Part shown: positions 15,199 through 20,499 of the stretch, piece after piece
Position numbering within the stretch: the stretch's first letter is position 1
How the letters are laid out: every line of letters starts with the position of its first letter
Source: a virus
DNA: 20,499 nucleotides
Strand: one strand, 5' to 3'
IMG/VR virus record: IMGVR_UViG_3300012936_000242
Location: 1-20,499 of that record
The notes under the pieces: model-generated
What the model saw: the letters and a program-made list of their open reading frames with translations, nothing else
The model's database searches: none
Told to the model about the DNA's origin: nothing
Program-made: the position numbers and the translations under genes

Positions 15199-15528
15199 CT
15201 ACTTGAAGGGCCACACAATCCCTGTATCTCTTTCAAAGTTAGAAATTGCTCTGGTTAGACTTGTCTTGTTATTTTGGATGATTGGATTGTTTAGACCATG
15301 CTTTTGGATTGCCTGCATATACTTCCCCTCTGCGGCGAGTGCAGCAGCGAATGCGGCGACCTGCTCCTTGGTCCCCTTAACCTTCACAGAAGAAGACGCC
15401 AAGGGGGAGTTCGAACCAAACATTGCCCAAAGTGTATATTTAATTTTTCCTGCTAAAGAACCTAACTGGTATAGACTTTCATCTACAGAACCAACCGTTA
15501 AGTCTATAAAAATCTCTTGCTCTTTCAT
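15199..15528 (-). CDS. Small unidentified tail-module protein
   Basis: A 109-aa protein with no recognised family. It opens with a beta-like MKEQEIFIDLTVGSVDESLYQLGSL, carries an Ala-rich helix (KEQVAAFAAALAAEGKYMQAI, about 54-74), and ends IVWPFK. I chose the ATG at 15528 over a TTG one codon earlier because GAGAGGG lies at a workable distance from it. It is the first gene after the terminator at 15562-15593 and sits 13 nt before the tape measure. That place is often taken by small tail assembly or chaperone proteins, but nothing in the sequence proves such a role. Confidence 0.6.
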   Translation of the reverse strand: MKEQEIFIDLTVGSVDESLYQLGSLAGKIKYTLWAMFGSNSPLASSSVKVKGTKEQVAAFAAALAAEGKYMQAIQKHGLNNPIIQNNKTSLTRAISNFERDTGIVWPFK

Positions 15529-15540
15529 CAAAAATTACCC

Positions 15541-15555
15541 TCTCTTGTAAATAGT
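15541..15555 (-). promoter_or_regulatory. Candidate late-promoter motif before the 109-aa/tape measure genes
   Basis: The minus strand reads ACTATTTACAAGAGA, which shares 13 of 15 bases with the sequence at 20116-20130 upstream of the sheath gene. It lies 7 nt after the terminator at 15562-15593, where transcription of the downstream tail genes needs a new start. No TTGACA/TATAAT pair is present. It may be a phage late-sigma site, analogous to but different from the T4 TATAAATA box. Confidence 0.45.
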
Positions 15556-15561
15556 AGACTA

Positions 15562-15593
15562 ACAAAAAGAATAACCGGCACTTGCCGGTTATT
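15562..15593 (-). terminator. Intrinsic terminator overlapping the chaperone ORF stop
   Basis: AATAACCGGC and GCCGGTTATT form a perfect 10-bp stem with a 4-nt loop (AAGT on the minus strand), followed by CTTTTTG. The stem includes the stop codon of the 67-aa ORF. It separates the sheath/tube/chaperone unit from the tape measure unit. Confidence 0.85.
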
Positions 15594-15792
15594 TAATTGA
15601 TCTCATTTGACGCTCATGTTCTTTGTTTTGTTCTTCATAGAATTTGGACAGTTTCTGAGCAAACCATATTCTCATTTTGACTGGTAGGTTGTATGCTTCC
15701 CAGAAACTCCAATTTCCATGTTGCTTCAAATAAAAGAATTGTTCATAAACGTTATGTATATATTCATTCGTCAGGCCAAAAAAACCCGGCAT
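15589..15792 (-). CDS. Small overlapping tail-chaperone ORF (67 aa)
   Basis: The ORF overlaps the last 29 nt of the gp26-like gene in the +1 frame. It encodes MPGFFGLTNEYIHNVYEQ, then WSFWEAYNLPVKMRIWFAQKL and a charged helical end. Small 'Y/H...W...YNLPV.xR.xY..xL' proteins commonly follow the gp26-like chaperone in T4-type tail clusters, so I take the ORF as real. Two routes of translation are possible. One is initiation at ATG 15792, with AGGAGG 18 nt upstream and a small GGG-ATTT-CCC stem (plus strand) between them. The other is a +1 or -2 slip on the run of seven T (15778-15784), producing a fusion with the gp26-like protein, as in other tail chaperone pairs. The frame is open further upstream to 15897, but that part lies inside the gp26-like gene and looks non-coding. 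Confidence 0.6.
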   Translation of the reverse strand: MPGFFGLTNEYIHNVYEQFFYLKQHGNWSFWEAYNLPVKMRIWFAQKLSKFYEEQNKEHERQMRSIK

Positions 15793-16636
15793 CAATTGGG
15801 ATTTCCCTGACCTCCTCTGCTGCACAATCTGGACAGTCAATTTCCATCGAAAGATCCAGATCTGGATTAAGACTCTTATATGCCTTTCTAATGGCACGCG
15901 AGTCTCTTGCTGGTAAAACCTCTATTAGATTCGAGATTTCTGCTTTGTCCTCCACTCCTGCGGCAGAAACTATGATAGTCCTTAAAAGATCTGTAAGAAC
16001 AGTATCTTCTAGTTTATGCTTCTTTCTACTAGCAGCAATCTGCTCCATTCTTTTCTCTTCTGCCACTGTAATTGGTTTGATCCCAACTTCAATCTTGGCA
16101 ACTGGTAGGGTGATATACCCCACACCATCCCTGATTGACACTTCACTGTTCTCTTGCAGTACCTTGTGCTTGACTTCGTCTAGGTTGAAATCATACTCAT
16201 TTTTAGAACCGCAGGCACCGCACTGGATTACAGAACTATAATCATTGCCGTACCCGGTGATTCTTGCTGCCATCAAGAGAGCGTTGCGATCACCAATCAA
16301 AAGATCAGACAAGTTAATAGACTTATCTATCACCAAAGATTGCAGCAACCTATCAACAGTTATACCCTTCTTGGCATAACTAACTGAGGTTAGGATGTCC
16401 TCTTCCTTTGCTGTCATGTATTTGATTTCAATCTCTGTCTTTCCGTGAAGTGTGCTATTGCTTGGATAGAAAGCACCCTTTGAAGGAAGTTCAACAATCT
16501 CGGTGGGCAAAGGAAAAGAAAAAGTTCCAATGCTACCACCTTCTTGTTGATTTGTATTGTTTGTCTCTGTGTTGTTATTAACGGGGGGTTCAGGAGCACT
16601 CGTCTGAGTGGTCCTGTTTTTATTATTTCTCGCCAT
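15764..16636 (-). CDS. gp26-like tail/baseplate assembly protein (T4_baseplate type)
   Basis: A 290-aa protein. After a low-complexity Asn/Thr/Gln-rich leader (1-35) comes VELPSKGAFYPSN (48-60), then IKYMTAKEEDIL (71-82), DRLLQSLVIDKSINLSDLLIGDRNALLMAARITGYG (95-130), and LPARDSRAIRKAYKSLNPDLDL with a final FFWPDE. These are hallmarks of the T4 gp26-like baseplate/chaperone family. Two CxxC pairs, C139/C142 and C268/C271, probably bind zinc. The gene sits between tail tube and tape measure, the usual position of tail assembly chaperones in contractile phages. AGAGGATTAA precedes the ATG. Its last codons cross GGG followed by seven T, and the 67-aa ORF overlaps there, suggesting frameshift or coupled expression. 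Family call by pattern recall, not by search. Confidence 0.78.
   Translation of the reverse strand: MARNNKNRTTQTSAPEPPVNNNTETNNTNQQEGGSIGTFSFPLPTEIVELPSKGAFYPSNSTLHGKTEIEIKYMTAKEEDILTSVSYAKKGITVDRLLQSLVIDKSINLSDLLIGDRNALLMAARITGYGNDYSSVIQCGACGSKNEYDFNLDEVKHKVLQENSEVSIRDGVGYITLPVAKIEVGIKPITVAEEKRMEQIAASRKKHKLEDTVLTDLLRTIIVSAAGVEDKAEISNLIEVLPARDSRAIRKAYKSLNPDLDLSMEIDCPDCAAEEVREIPIDAGFFWPDE
15778..15784 (-). promoter_or_regulatory. Possible slippery site (seven U) in the tail chaperone overlap
   Basis: The gp26-like frame reads GGG TTT TTT TGG CCT, ending at TGA four codons after the T run. A Phe-tRNA on TTT can re-pair with TTT after a one-base forward or two-base backward slip, and the new frame enters the 67-aa ORF without a stop. 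A -1 slip would meet TGA at once, so the usual -1 mechanism does not apply. Confidence 0.4.
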
Positions 16637-16648
16637 TTAATCCTCTCT

Positions 16649-17236
16649 TTATGATCTTCTTCTTGGCATTGGTCCGCGAGCACCTTGAGCAATCTTTCCT
16701 GGTCCGACGTTGAGGCAACGTGCCCAATCGTAACGGATTTCCATTGTGATTTCTACAAGATCATCTGCGGAGTAGTCTAGGTCTCCAAAGGAAACAGACT
16801 TGATCCATGGGTTATTGAGTTCCCACTGTTCAATAGGACCTCTACCATCTGGGTCTACCTGCTTAATGTAAATTTTGTTACCCAATGCTTGAATCGCCTT
16901 TTCTTTGGAAATCGTAATTGGGTTGCCAGACTCAACATTGACATCACTTGGTTCCACATAACCACTATCATTTAGCAACTTTTGAATGGTCTTGGAGGCA
17001 TCAGGTTGCACTGGATCAACCAAAGTAACTGTAATTGAATTCCAAGTTACTCGACCTGGAAAGTAAAACTTATAATTCAAAAAATCATGCTCAGACTCTG
17101 AGACGTCAAAAGAAGGTTTGTTAACGTTCTTGATGATCCATTGATCAATGCCTCTAAAGTTGAGAAGAAATCGATATTTTCTCTTTGGTTCAGTGTAGGC
17201 ATCTGCCCAGAACCCGCTGCCTTGTTGTGTTGCCAT
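16649..17236 (-). CDS. Tail tube protein, T4 gp19-like
   Basis: A 195-aa protein that would polymerise into the inner tube beneath the sheath. Family features: a start rich in Gly/Ala/Trp (GSGFWADAYTEPKRKYRFLLNF), VNKPSFDVSESEHDFLNYKFYFPGRVTWNSITVTLVDP (about 39-76) and PWIKSVSFGDLDYSADDLVEITMEIRYDWA near the C-terminus. These match tube proteins of T4-type phages, including the length (T4 gp19 is 163 aa). I prefer the ATG at 17236 to a TTG two codons earlier because AGGAG lies 9 nt before the ATG but only 3 nt before the TTG. It follows the sheath gene after an AT-rich gap and precedes the gp26-like chaperone by 12 nt. Confidence 0.9.
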   Translation of the reverse strand: MATQQGSGFWADAYTEPKRKYRFLLNFRGIDQWIIKNVNKPSFDVSESEHDFLNYKFYFPGRVTWNSITVTLVDPVQPDASKTIQKLLNDSGYVEPSDVNVESGNPITISKEKAIQALGNKIYIKQVDPDGRGPIEQWELNNPWIKSVSFGDLDYSADDLVEITMEIRYDWARCLNVGPGKIAQGARGPMPRRRS

Positions 17237-17289
17237 GTGCAATGTCTCCTATAAAATATATCTTATAATATAAGTAGTATTTTTTTAAA
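17237..17289 (-). promoter_or_regulatory. AT-rich leader between sheath and tube genes
   Basis: The 53-nt gap is almost entirely A/T. It holds a palindrome, CTTATA-A-TATAAG (17262-17274), and the tube ribosome site AGGAGAC. Tube protein is needed in large amounts, so a promoter or RNA-processing site here would make sense, but no clear -35/-10 pair was found. Confidence 0.3.
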
Positions 17290-20064
17290 TTAATCTTCGA
17301 ATGCTGCGCCTGTATTTGTGACAATAAAGTCTACAGCAATGAATTCAACTGCCTTCGCTGGTTTCAAGAAGATCTTAGCATAGATAATGTTTCTATCTAC
17401 CAAATCTGGAGTTGTTGTTGTTTCGTCCAACACTACCTTAAAATCGGACAAACCAAAACCGATCTTTACGCTTTCCAAGAATGGAGTCACCTGTGAGGTG
17501 AATCTATCCCAAGTGATGGAAACGTTTGGATCGAAAAGCAATCCAGAAGCAATTCTGGAAACTTCCTTCTTAACGTAAATCAAAAGTCTTCTAACGTTGA
17601 TTCTATCAAGAGCAGAAGGAGTTACCTGAAGTGTCTTCTGTCCGAAGATCACGATACCTTCTGCTGGGAATGAAGCAATTGGGTTGATGTTAGCATCATA
17701 AAGAACATCTCTTTCCTTGCTTGTCAACTTCTCACTGACTCCGATAACTGGAATACCAGCGGAACCTTCTGTCAACCCACCTCTGTTAAAACCGGCAGGA
17801 GCAAACCAAAGTGCTGCTCTCTCTTCCGTATTCGCCATAACACCGAGTGCTGCGACGGAAGGTGGGCACCAAACCTGTCGATCACTTCCTTCGTCGTAGA
17901 TTTTAATCCAAGGAAAATAAGCGCAACCATAACTTGAGTTCAATCCTCTTAACTGGAATGCTCTTGCAATTGCCTCGGCACCGGCAGAAACTCTCTGACC
18001 ATGACGATCATACTTTGCCTCTGCTGGTGGAGTGTACGCATCCTTGATGTCAATAACAGCAAGTGCGTCTGCTCGTGCTTCGCAGGTCTCAATGACCTTT
18101 TGAGTCACACCGTCAACATCAACACCTGGAATAGACATCAGGTTCATTTCTACAACCTCTGGATCCCTGACGGAGTCAATTGCTCTGTCGATAGATGCTC
18201 TTGCGTAATTTGCTCTAGGATCTCCAGATTGTGCAGAGACTGCTGTGCTGTTAAATGGGTCCATCTCTTTAATATCAACACCGTCTGAACCATTTGTAAA
18301 CGGCATGGTAAACCTTGCTGTGTCTCCTCTTGAGTCTTCCAAGAGAGTTCTGTAAGTCCCTGTTCCAGCAGTAGCAGTGATTGACTCACCAGCAACTCTT
18401 GATCCCGATACGTGCTGAAAAACATTATTTGTGCCATCATACTTAATGTCATCTAAGGTAAACACAAAGGAGTGGTCCAAGTTAGTGGAGGCGACGGCAC
18501 CAGCAGCATTCTTAAGTGCTGAAACCTGCGGCAACAAGTAGTCGCCATAACTTTCGTCATGCCTGTTGCTTGTAGAACTTCTAGAAGTTCGAACTCCCCA
18601 ATATGCCTCTGGAATGGTATTACCCATGTCTGACGAATTTACTCTCAATGGCAACTTGGGATAATCGACACGACCTTCGCCACTGAAAGCAACAGGTGCC
18701 GTTACGTCAACCGCAGTGACAGCAGCATGTTCTTGGGCACCATTAAGTCCGTCATAAACATTTGCTTTGCCTGCTGCTTTCATTGGTCTTGGGATTAGTG
18801 GTCCGAAGAAACCGAAAGGCAACAATTGAGGATCCACTGTACCAGCGTCAACTTCTGGATCCATCACGACCCTGATCAAGGAAGACATGTTAGGATATTC
18901 TCCATACGTCTTATACCTTCTCTCAACGCCATCCCATTCTTGATAAACATCACCAATCTTTCTTGCAATGTAGTCAGAAGAGTTTGGATTCAAGTTACAA
19001 TTAGAAAATCTCTCAACAACTCTTGGAGATGTGTCGTTGTCGCTTGCCAATCTAACCTCTACTGTAAAAGTGCCATATCTTCTAGCGCCATCTTTACTTG
19101 CTGGTCGAATGTCTCTGATTGAAACTTTATATTTCTTTTGGAAATCTTCACCAGAATCCAACCCTTCAAGTCTAAAAAGTTTCTGCATGTTTTCTGCCTT
19201 GTATTGTGCCCTATTATCTGATAAATCCTGGGCAAACACATGACCAGTAGATGCTGGTGCCGCTGGATGAGTCCAAGTGTCTTGGTCATAATCCCCGGCA
19301 GCGAGTAACTTTGTGTATACAACCGGGAGACTTCCTGCGCCATCGACACTGTTTAAAACGTTTTCATTGATAAATGTCTCAAAAGACTGACCTAACCAAT
19401 AAGTCTCCGTGGTTTTGGAAATAGTTGCATTTGTTTTTGTTGGATTTGTATTAAGAACCTTTCTAATAAACTTGTCATCATCTCTGCTAAAGTTAATTGT
19501 AAACTTTTCTGAACCAATTTCTAACAGAAATTGATTAGTCGCTGATCCAACTTTCGCTTTGTTTGCCTCGTAAACTGTGGCACCGTCCGCTGAAACCTTG
19601 ACAGTAGTAGCGCCATCAGCACAATACACGACTGCCGCTAAACTAGATGAAAGCGCATTGTTACTTGCTGTATGACCAACGAAAATACCATGTGCTGCTC
19701 CAGCAGTCCAACCCGCTACACCGTTAGTTGTCTTATCAGCGTCTTCAATACCTAGTAATCGGATAAAATTTACAGGACCACTGTTTCTTAGATATGCCTG
19801 AGCGGCATATGCACCGTATGTAGGAGCAAGAAGTCCATTACCTTCTCGCCACACGTCTTCACCAACGCCACCTGGGATTGGATTTCCGAAGATCTCTACA
19901 AATTCAGAAAAGGATTCTACACGCACTGGTCTAAGTGCTGGACCTCTCAACGCTCGACCAATAATAACTGGTCCTACAGCATCTTCTTCTTTTGGTAATT
20001 GAGAGTTATCGATCTCATTGAGGAACACACCTGGTGATACGAATTTAAACTTTTTGGCAGACAT
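17290..20064 (-). CDS. Tail sheath protein, T4 gp18-like
   Basis: A 924-aa contractile sheath subunit. The N-terminus (KFVSPGVFLNEIDNSQLP, then GPVIIGRALRGPALRP and ESFSEFVEIFG, residues about 8-60) is the standard sheath handshake region. The C-terminal domain contains NVRRLLIYVKKEVSRIASGLLFDPN, TPFLESVKIGFGLSDFKVV and VDRNIIYAKIFLKPAKAVEFIAVDFIVT, the conserved sheath core. Between them (about 110-620) is a long variable, Thr/Asp/Ala-rich part that would face outward; this makes the protein longer than T4 gp18 (659 aa). AAGGAGAAGTCATAATG fixes the start. The gene follows two terminators and a candidate late-promoter motif. Assignment is firm. Confidence 0.94.
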   Translation of the reverse strand: MSAKKFKFVSPGVFLNEIDNSQLPKEEDAVGPVIIGRALRGPALRPVRVESFSEFVEIFGNPIPGGVGEDVWREGNGLLAPTYGAYAAQAYLRNSGPVNFIRLLGIEDADKTTNGVAGWTAGAAHGIFVGHTASNNALSSSLAAVVYCADGATTVKVSADGATVYEANKAKVGSATNQFLLEIGSEKFTINFSRDDDKFIRKVLNTNPTKTNATISKTTETYWLGQSFETFINENVLNSVDGAGSLPVVYTKLLAAGDYDQDTWTHPAAPASTGHVFAQDLSDNRAQYKAENMQKLFRLEGLDSGEDFQKKYKVSIRDIRPASKDGARRYGTFTVEVRLASDNDTSPRVVERFSNCNLNPNSSDYIARKIGDVYQEWDGVERRYKTYGEYPNMSSLIRVVMDPEVDAGTVDPQLLPFGFFGPLIPRPMKAAGKANVYDGLNGAQEHAAVTAVDVTAPVAFSGEGRVDYPKLPLRVNSSDMGNTIPEAYWGVRTSRSSTSNRHDESYGDYLLPQVSALKNAAGAVASTNLDHSFVFTLDDIKYDGTNNVFQHVSGSRVAGESITATAGTGTYRTLLEDSRGDTARFTMPFTNGSDGVDIKEMDPFNSTAVSAQSGDPRANYARASIDRAIDSVRDPEVVEMNLMSIPGVDVDGVTQKVIETCEARADALAVIDIKDAYTPPAEAKYDRHGQRVSAGAEAIARAFQLRGLNSSYGCAYFPWIKIYDEGSDRQVWCPPSVAALGVMANTEERAALWFAPAGFNRGGLTEGSAGIPVIGVSEKLTSKERDVLYDANINPIASFPAEGIVIFGQKTLQVTPSALDRINVRRLLIYVKKEVSRIASGLLFDPNVSITWDRFTSQVTPFLESVKIGFGLSDFKVVLDETTTTPDLVDRNIIYAKIFLKPAKAVEFIAVDFIVTNTGAAFED
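18575..18595. repeat. Two overlapping palindromes within the sheath gene
   Basis: GAACTTCTAGAAGTTC (18575-18590) is a perfect 16-bp palindrome. AGTTCGAACT (18586-18595) is a 10-bp palindrome overlapping it. They encode the Arg/Ser/Thr-rich stretch RTSRSST in the variable part of the sheath, so codon choice may explain them. Confidence 0.3.
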
Positions 20065-20115
20065 TATGACTTCTCCTTAAATACTTTGTGAAAAACAGTC
20101 TTTAAAACACTTTGT

Positions 20116-20130
20116 TCTCTAATAAATAGT
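20116..20130 (-). promoter_or_regulatory. Candidate late-promoter motif upstream of the sheath gene
   Basis: The minus strand reads ACTATTTATTAGAGA, matching the copy at 15541-15555 at 13 of 15 positions. It lies about 30 nt after the terminator pair and about 50 nt before the sheath start codon. No convincing sigma70 promoter is present in this 153-nt gap. Confidence 0.45.
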
Positions 20131-20160
20131 TATTTCCTTTCTCAAATGACGTTTTAGATA

Positions 20161-20190
20161 TAAAAAAAGAGCGGGACTAAATAGTCCCGC
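20161..20190 (-). terminator. Intrinsic terminator before the sheath gene
   Basis: GCGGGACT and AGTCCCGC form an 8-bp GC-rich stem with a 4-nt loop, followed on the minus strand by TCTTTTTTTA. It is the second of two tandem hairpins after the fibre-like gene and the better formed. Confidence 0.88.
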
Positions 20191-20194
20191 CCTT

Positions 20195-20213
20195 AAAAAC
20201 CTTAGAGGTTTTT
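20195..20213 (-). terminator. First hairpin after the fibre-like gene
   Basis: AAAAACCT and AGGTTTTT pair around a 3-nt loop; the stem can be extended with CTTA/TAAG and one bulged T. It starts 5 nt after the stop codon. It is weaker than the neighbouring terminator and, being A/T-flanked on both sides, could act on either strand. Confidence 0.6.
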
Positions 20214-20217
20214 TAAG

Positions 20218-20499
20218 TTATTGCTTGATGTACTGAGCGACGAGAACGTCATCAGAATCAAGTGCCGCTACCATGGTAATAACCTTGCCACTCAAAGAGT
20301 AGTCGAAGGTATCTCCAGCAGAACCAGAAATGGTCTGGAGGATACCGTTCAGATAAACCATGACAGAGTCCGCTTCAACTGGATCCGATGGCAGTGTTGC
20401 CACTGTGGCACCGGTTGTCATTGAAGAAGAAAGGAACGTGCTCTTCTGCACGTCTACAGTAAGGACGCCAGCAGATGCCTGGAGACCATTACCGGCGAC
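20218..20499 (-). CDS. C-terminal part of a fibre-like structural protein, cut by the window edge
   Basis: The frame is open to the window edge, giving 93 visible codons that begin VAGNGLQASAGVLTVDVQKS. An in-frame GTG at 20451 is probably not the start, because coding-like sequence continues upstream of it. The visible end (MVYLNGILQTISG, GDTFDYSLSGKVITMV, DDVLVAQYIKQ) has the 'YLNG-xxQ / Y-x-x-x-G / I-x-x / A-x-x-D-x-V-x-x-x-Y' pattern that recurs at the ends of phage fibre and other virion proteins. Two terminators follow directly. A tail fibre or head-decoration role is possible; the main body lies outside the window. Confidence 0.65.
   Translation of the reverse strand, partial: VAGNGLQASAGVLTVDVQKSTFLSSSMTTGATVATLPSDPVEADSVMVYLNGILQTISGSAGDTFDYSLSGKVITMVAALDSDDVLVAQYIKQ

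Noticed and set aside
15764-15784. Classic -1 frameshift in the chaperone overlap
   Set aside because: After a -1 slip on the T run the frame reads TTG GCC TGA and stops at once, so only +1 or -2 slippage, or independent initiation, can reach the small ORF.
15793-15897. Extension of the 67-aa chaperone ORF upstream to 15897
   Set aside because: The extra 35 residues (Arg/Ile/Trp-rich) are an out-of-frame reading of the conserved CxxC end of the gp26-like gene. Conserved-looking sequence begins only after the T run.
17237-17242. TTG start two codons upstream of the tail tube ATG
   Set aside because: Its distance to AGGAG is only 3 nt, while the ATG at 17236 has a 9-nt spacing and begins a typical tube-protein N-terminus.
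20121-20130. T4-type late promoter box (TATAAATA-like) on the plus strand
   Set aside because: AATAAATA is close to the T4 box, but it points toward higher coordinates, against the direction of every gene here. The minus-strand reading is reported as a separate candidate motif.
1-20499. tRNA genes, CRISPR arrays, insertion sequences, attachment sites
   Set aside because: The intergenic gaps are at most about 150 nt and contain promoters, terminators and leaders only. No cloverleaf, regularly spaced repeats, transposase or integrase was seen.

Overview
This window is part of the genome of a contractile-tailed (myovirus) phage, most likely a marine or aquatic relative of the T4 superfamily. 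Every supported gene lies on the minus strand, so transcription runs from high to low coordinates. Gaps are short, neighbouring genes often overlap or abut, and no tRNA, IS element, CRISPR array or bacterial housekeeping gene was seen. The tail genes are T4-like in type: sheath, tube, gp26-like hub chaperone, tape measure and LysM/gp53-like wedge. The replication genes are a mixture. UvsX, gp32 and RNase H-type proteins resemble T4, but the DNA polymerase is a short family-A enzyme, not the family-B gp43 of T4.

Late/structural region, 20499 to 7358. It begins with the 3' end of a fibre-like structural gene, followed by two tandem terminators. Then come tail sheath (924 aa), tail tube, a gp26-like tail/baseplate chaperone and a small ORF overlapping its 3' end across a run of seven U. 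A terminator follows, then a 109-aa unknown, the tape measure, a 254-aa tail/baseplate protein, a LysM/gp53-like wedge protein, a 1137-aa protein with a hub-like C-terminus and a 405-aa orphan. A 15-nt motif, ACTATTTA-nn-AGAGA, follows both terminators of this region and is a candidate phage-specific late promoter.

Replication/DNA-metabolism region, 7408 to 1. It has four well-formed sigma70-type promoters, all with exactly 17-bp spacers. They precede polA plus a divergent FtsZ/tubulin-like gene, a beta-class DNA methyltransferase, a ParB-like gene, and gp32 plus uvsX. A fifth promoter-like match lies inside uvsX. The 5'-3' exonuclease gene (T4 RNase H type) follows a strong terminator, and a further gene begins at the left edge. 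The contrast between host-like promoters here and none in the tail region suggests early versus late control.

The most interesting items are: the FtsZ/tubulin-fold protein with a degenerate GTPase signature, translationally coupled to DNA polymerase; the exonuclease-less short Pol A; the overlapping tail-chaperone ORFs with a possible +1/-2 slip site; the shared late-promoter-like motif; and the methyltransferase/ParB-like pair with operator-like dyads and structured leaders. All functional calls are read from motifs and gene order; no database search was possible.
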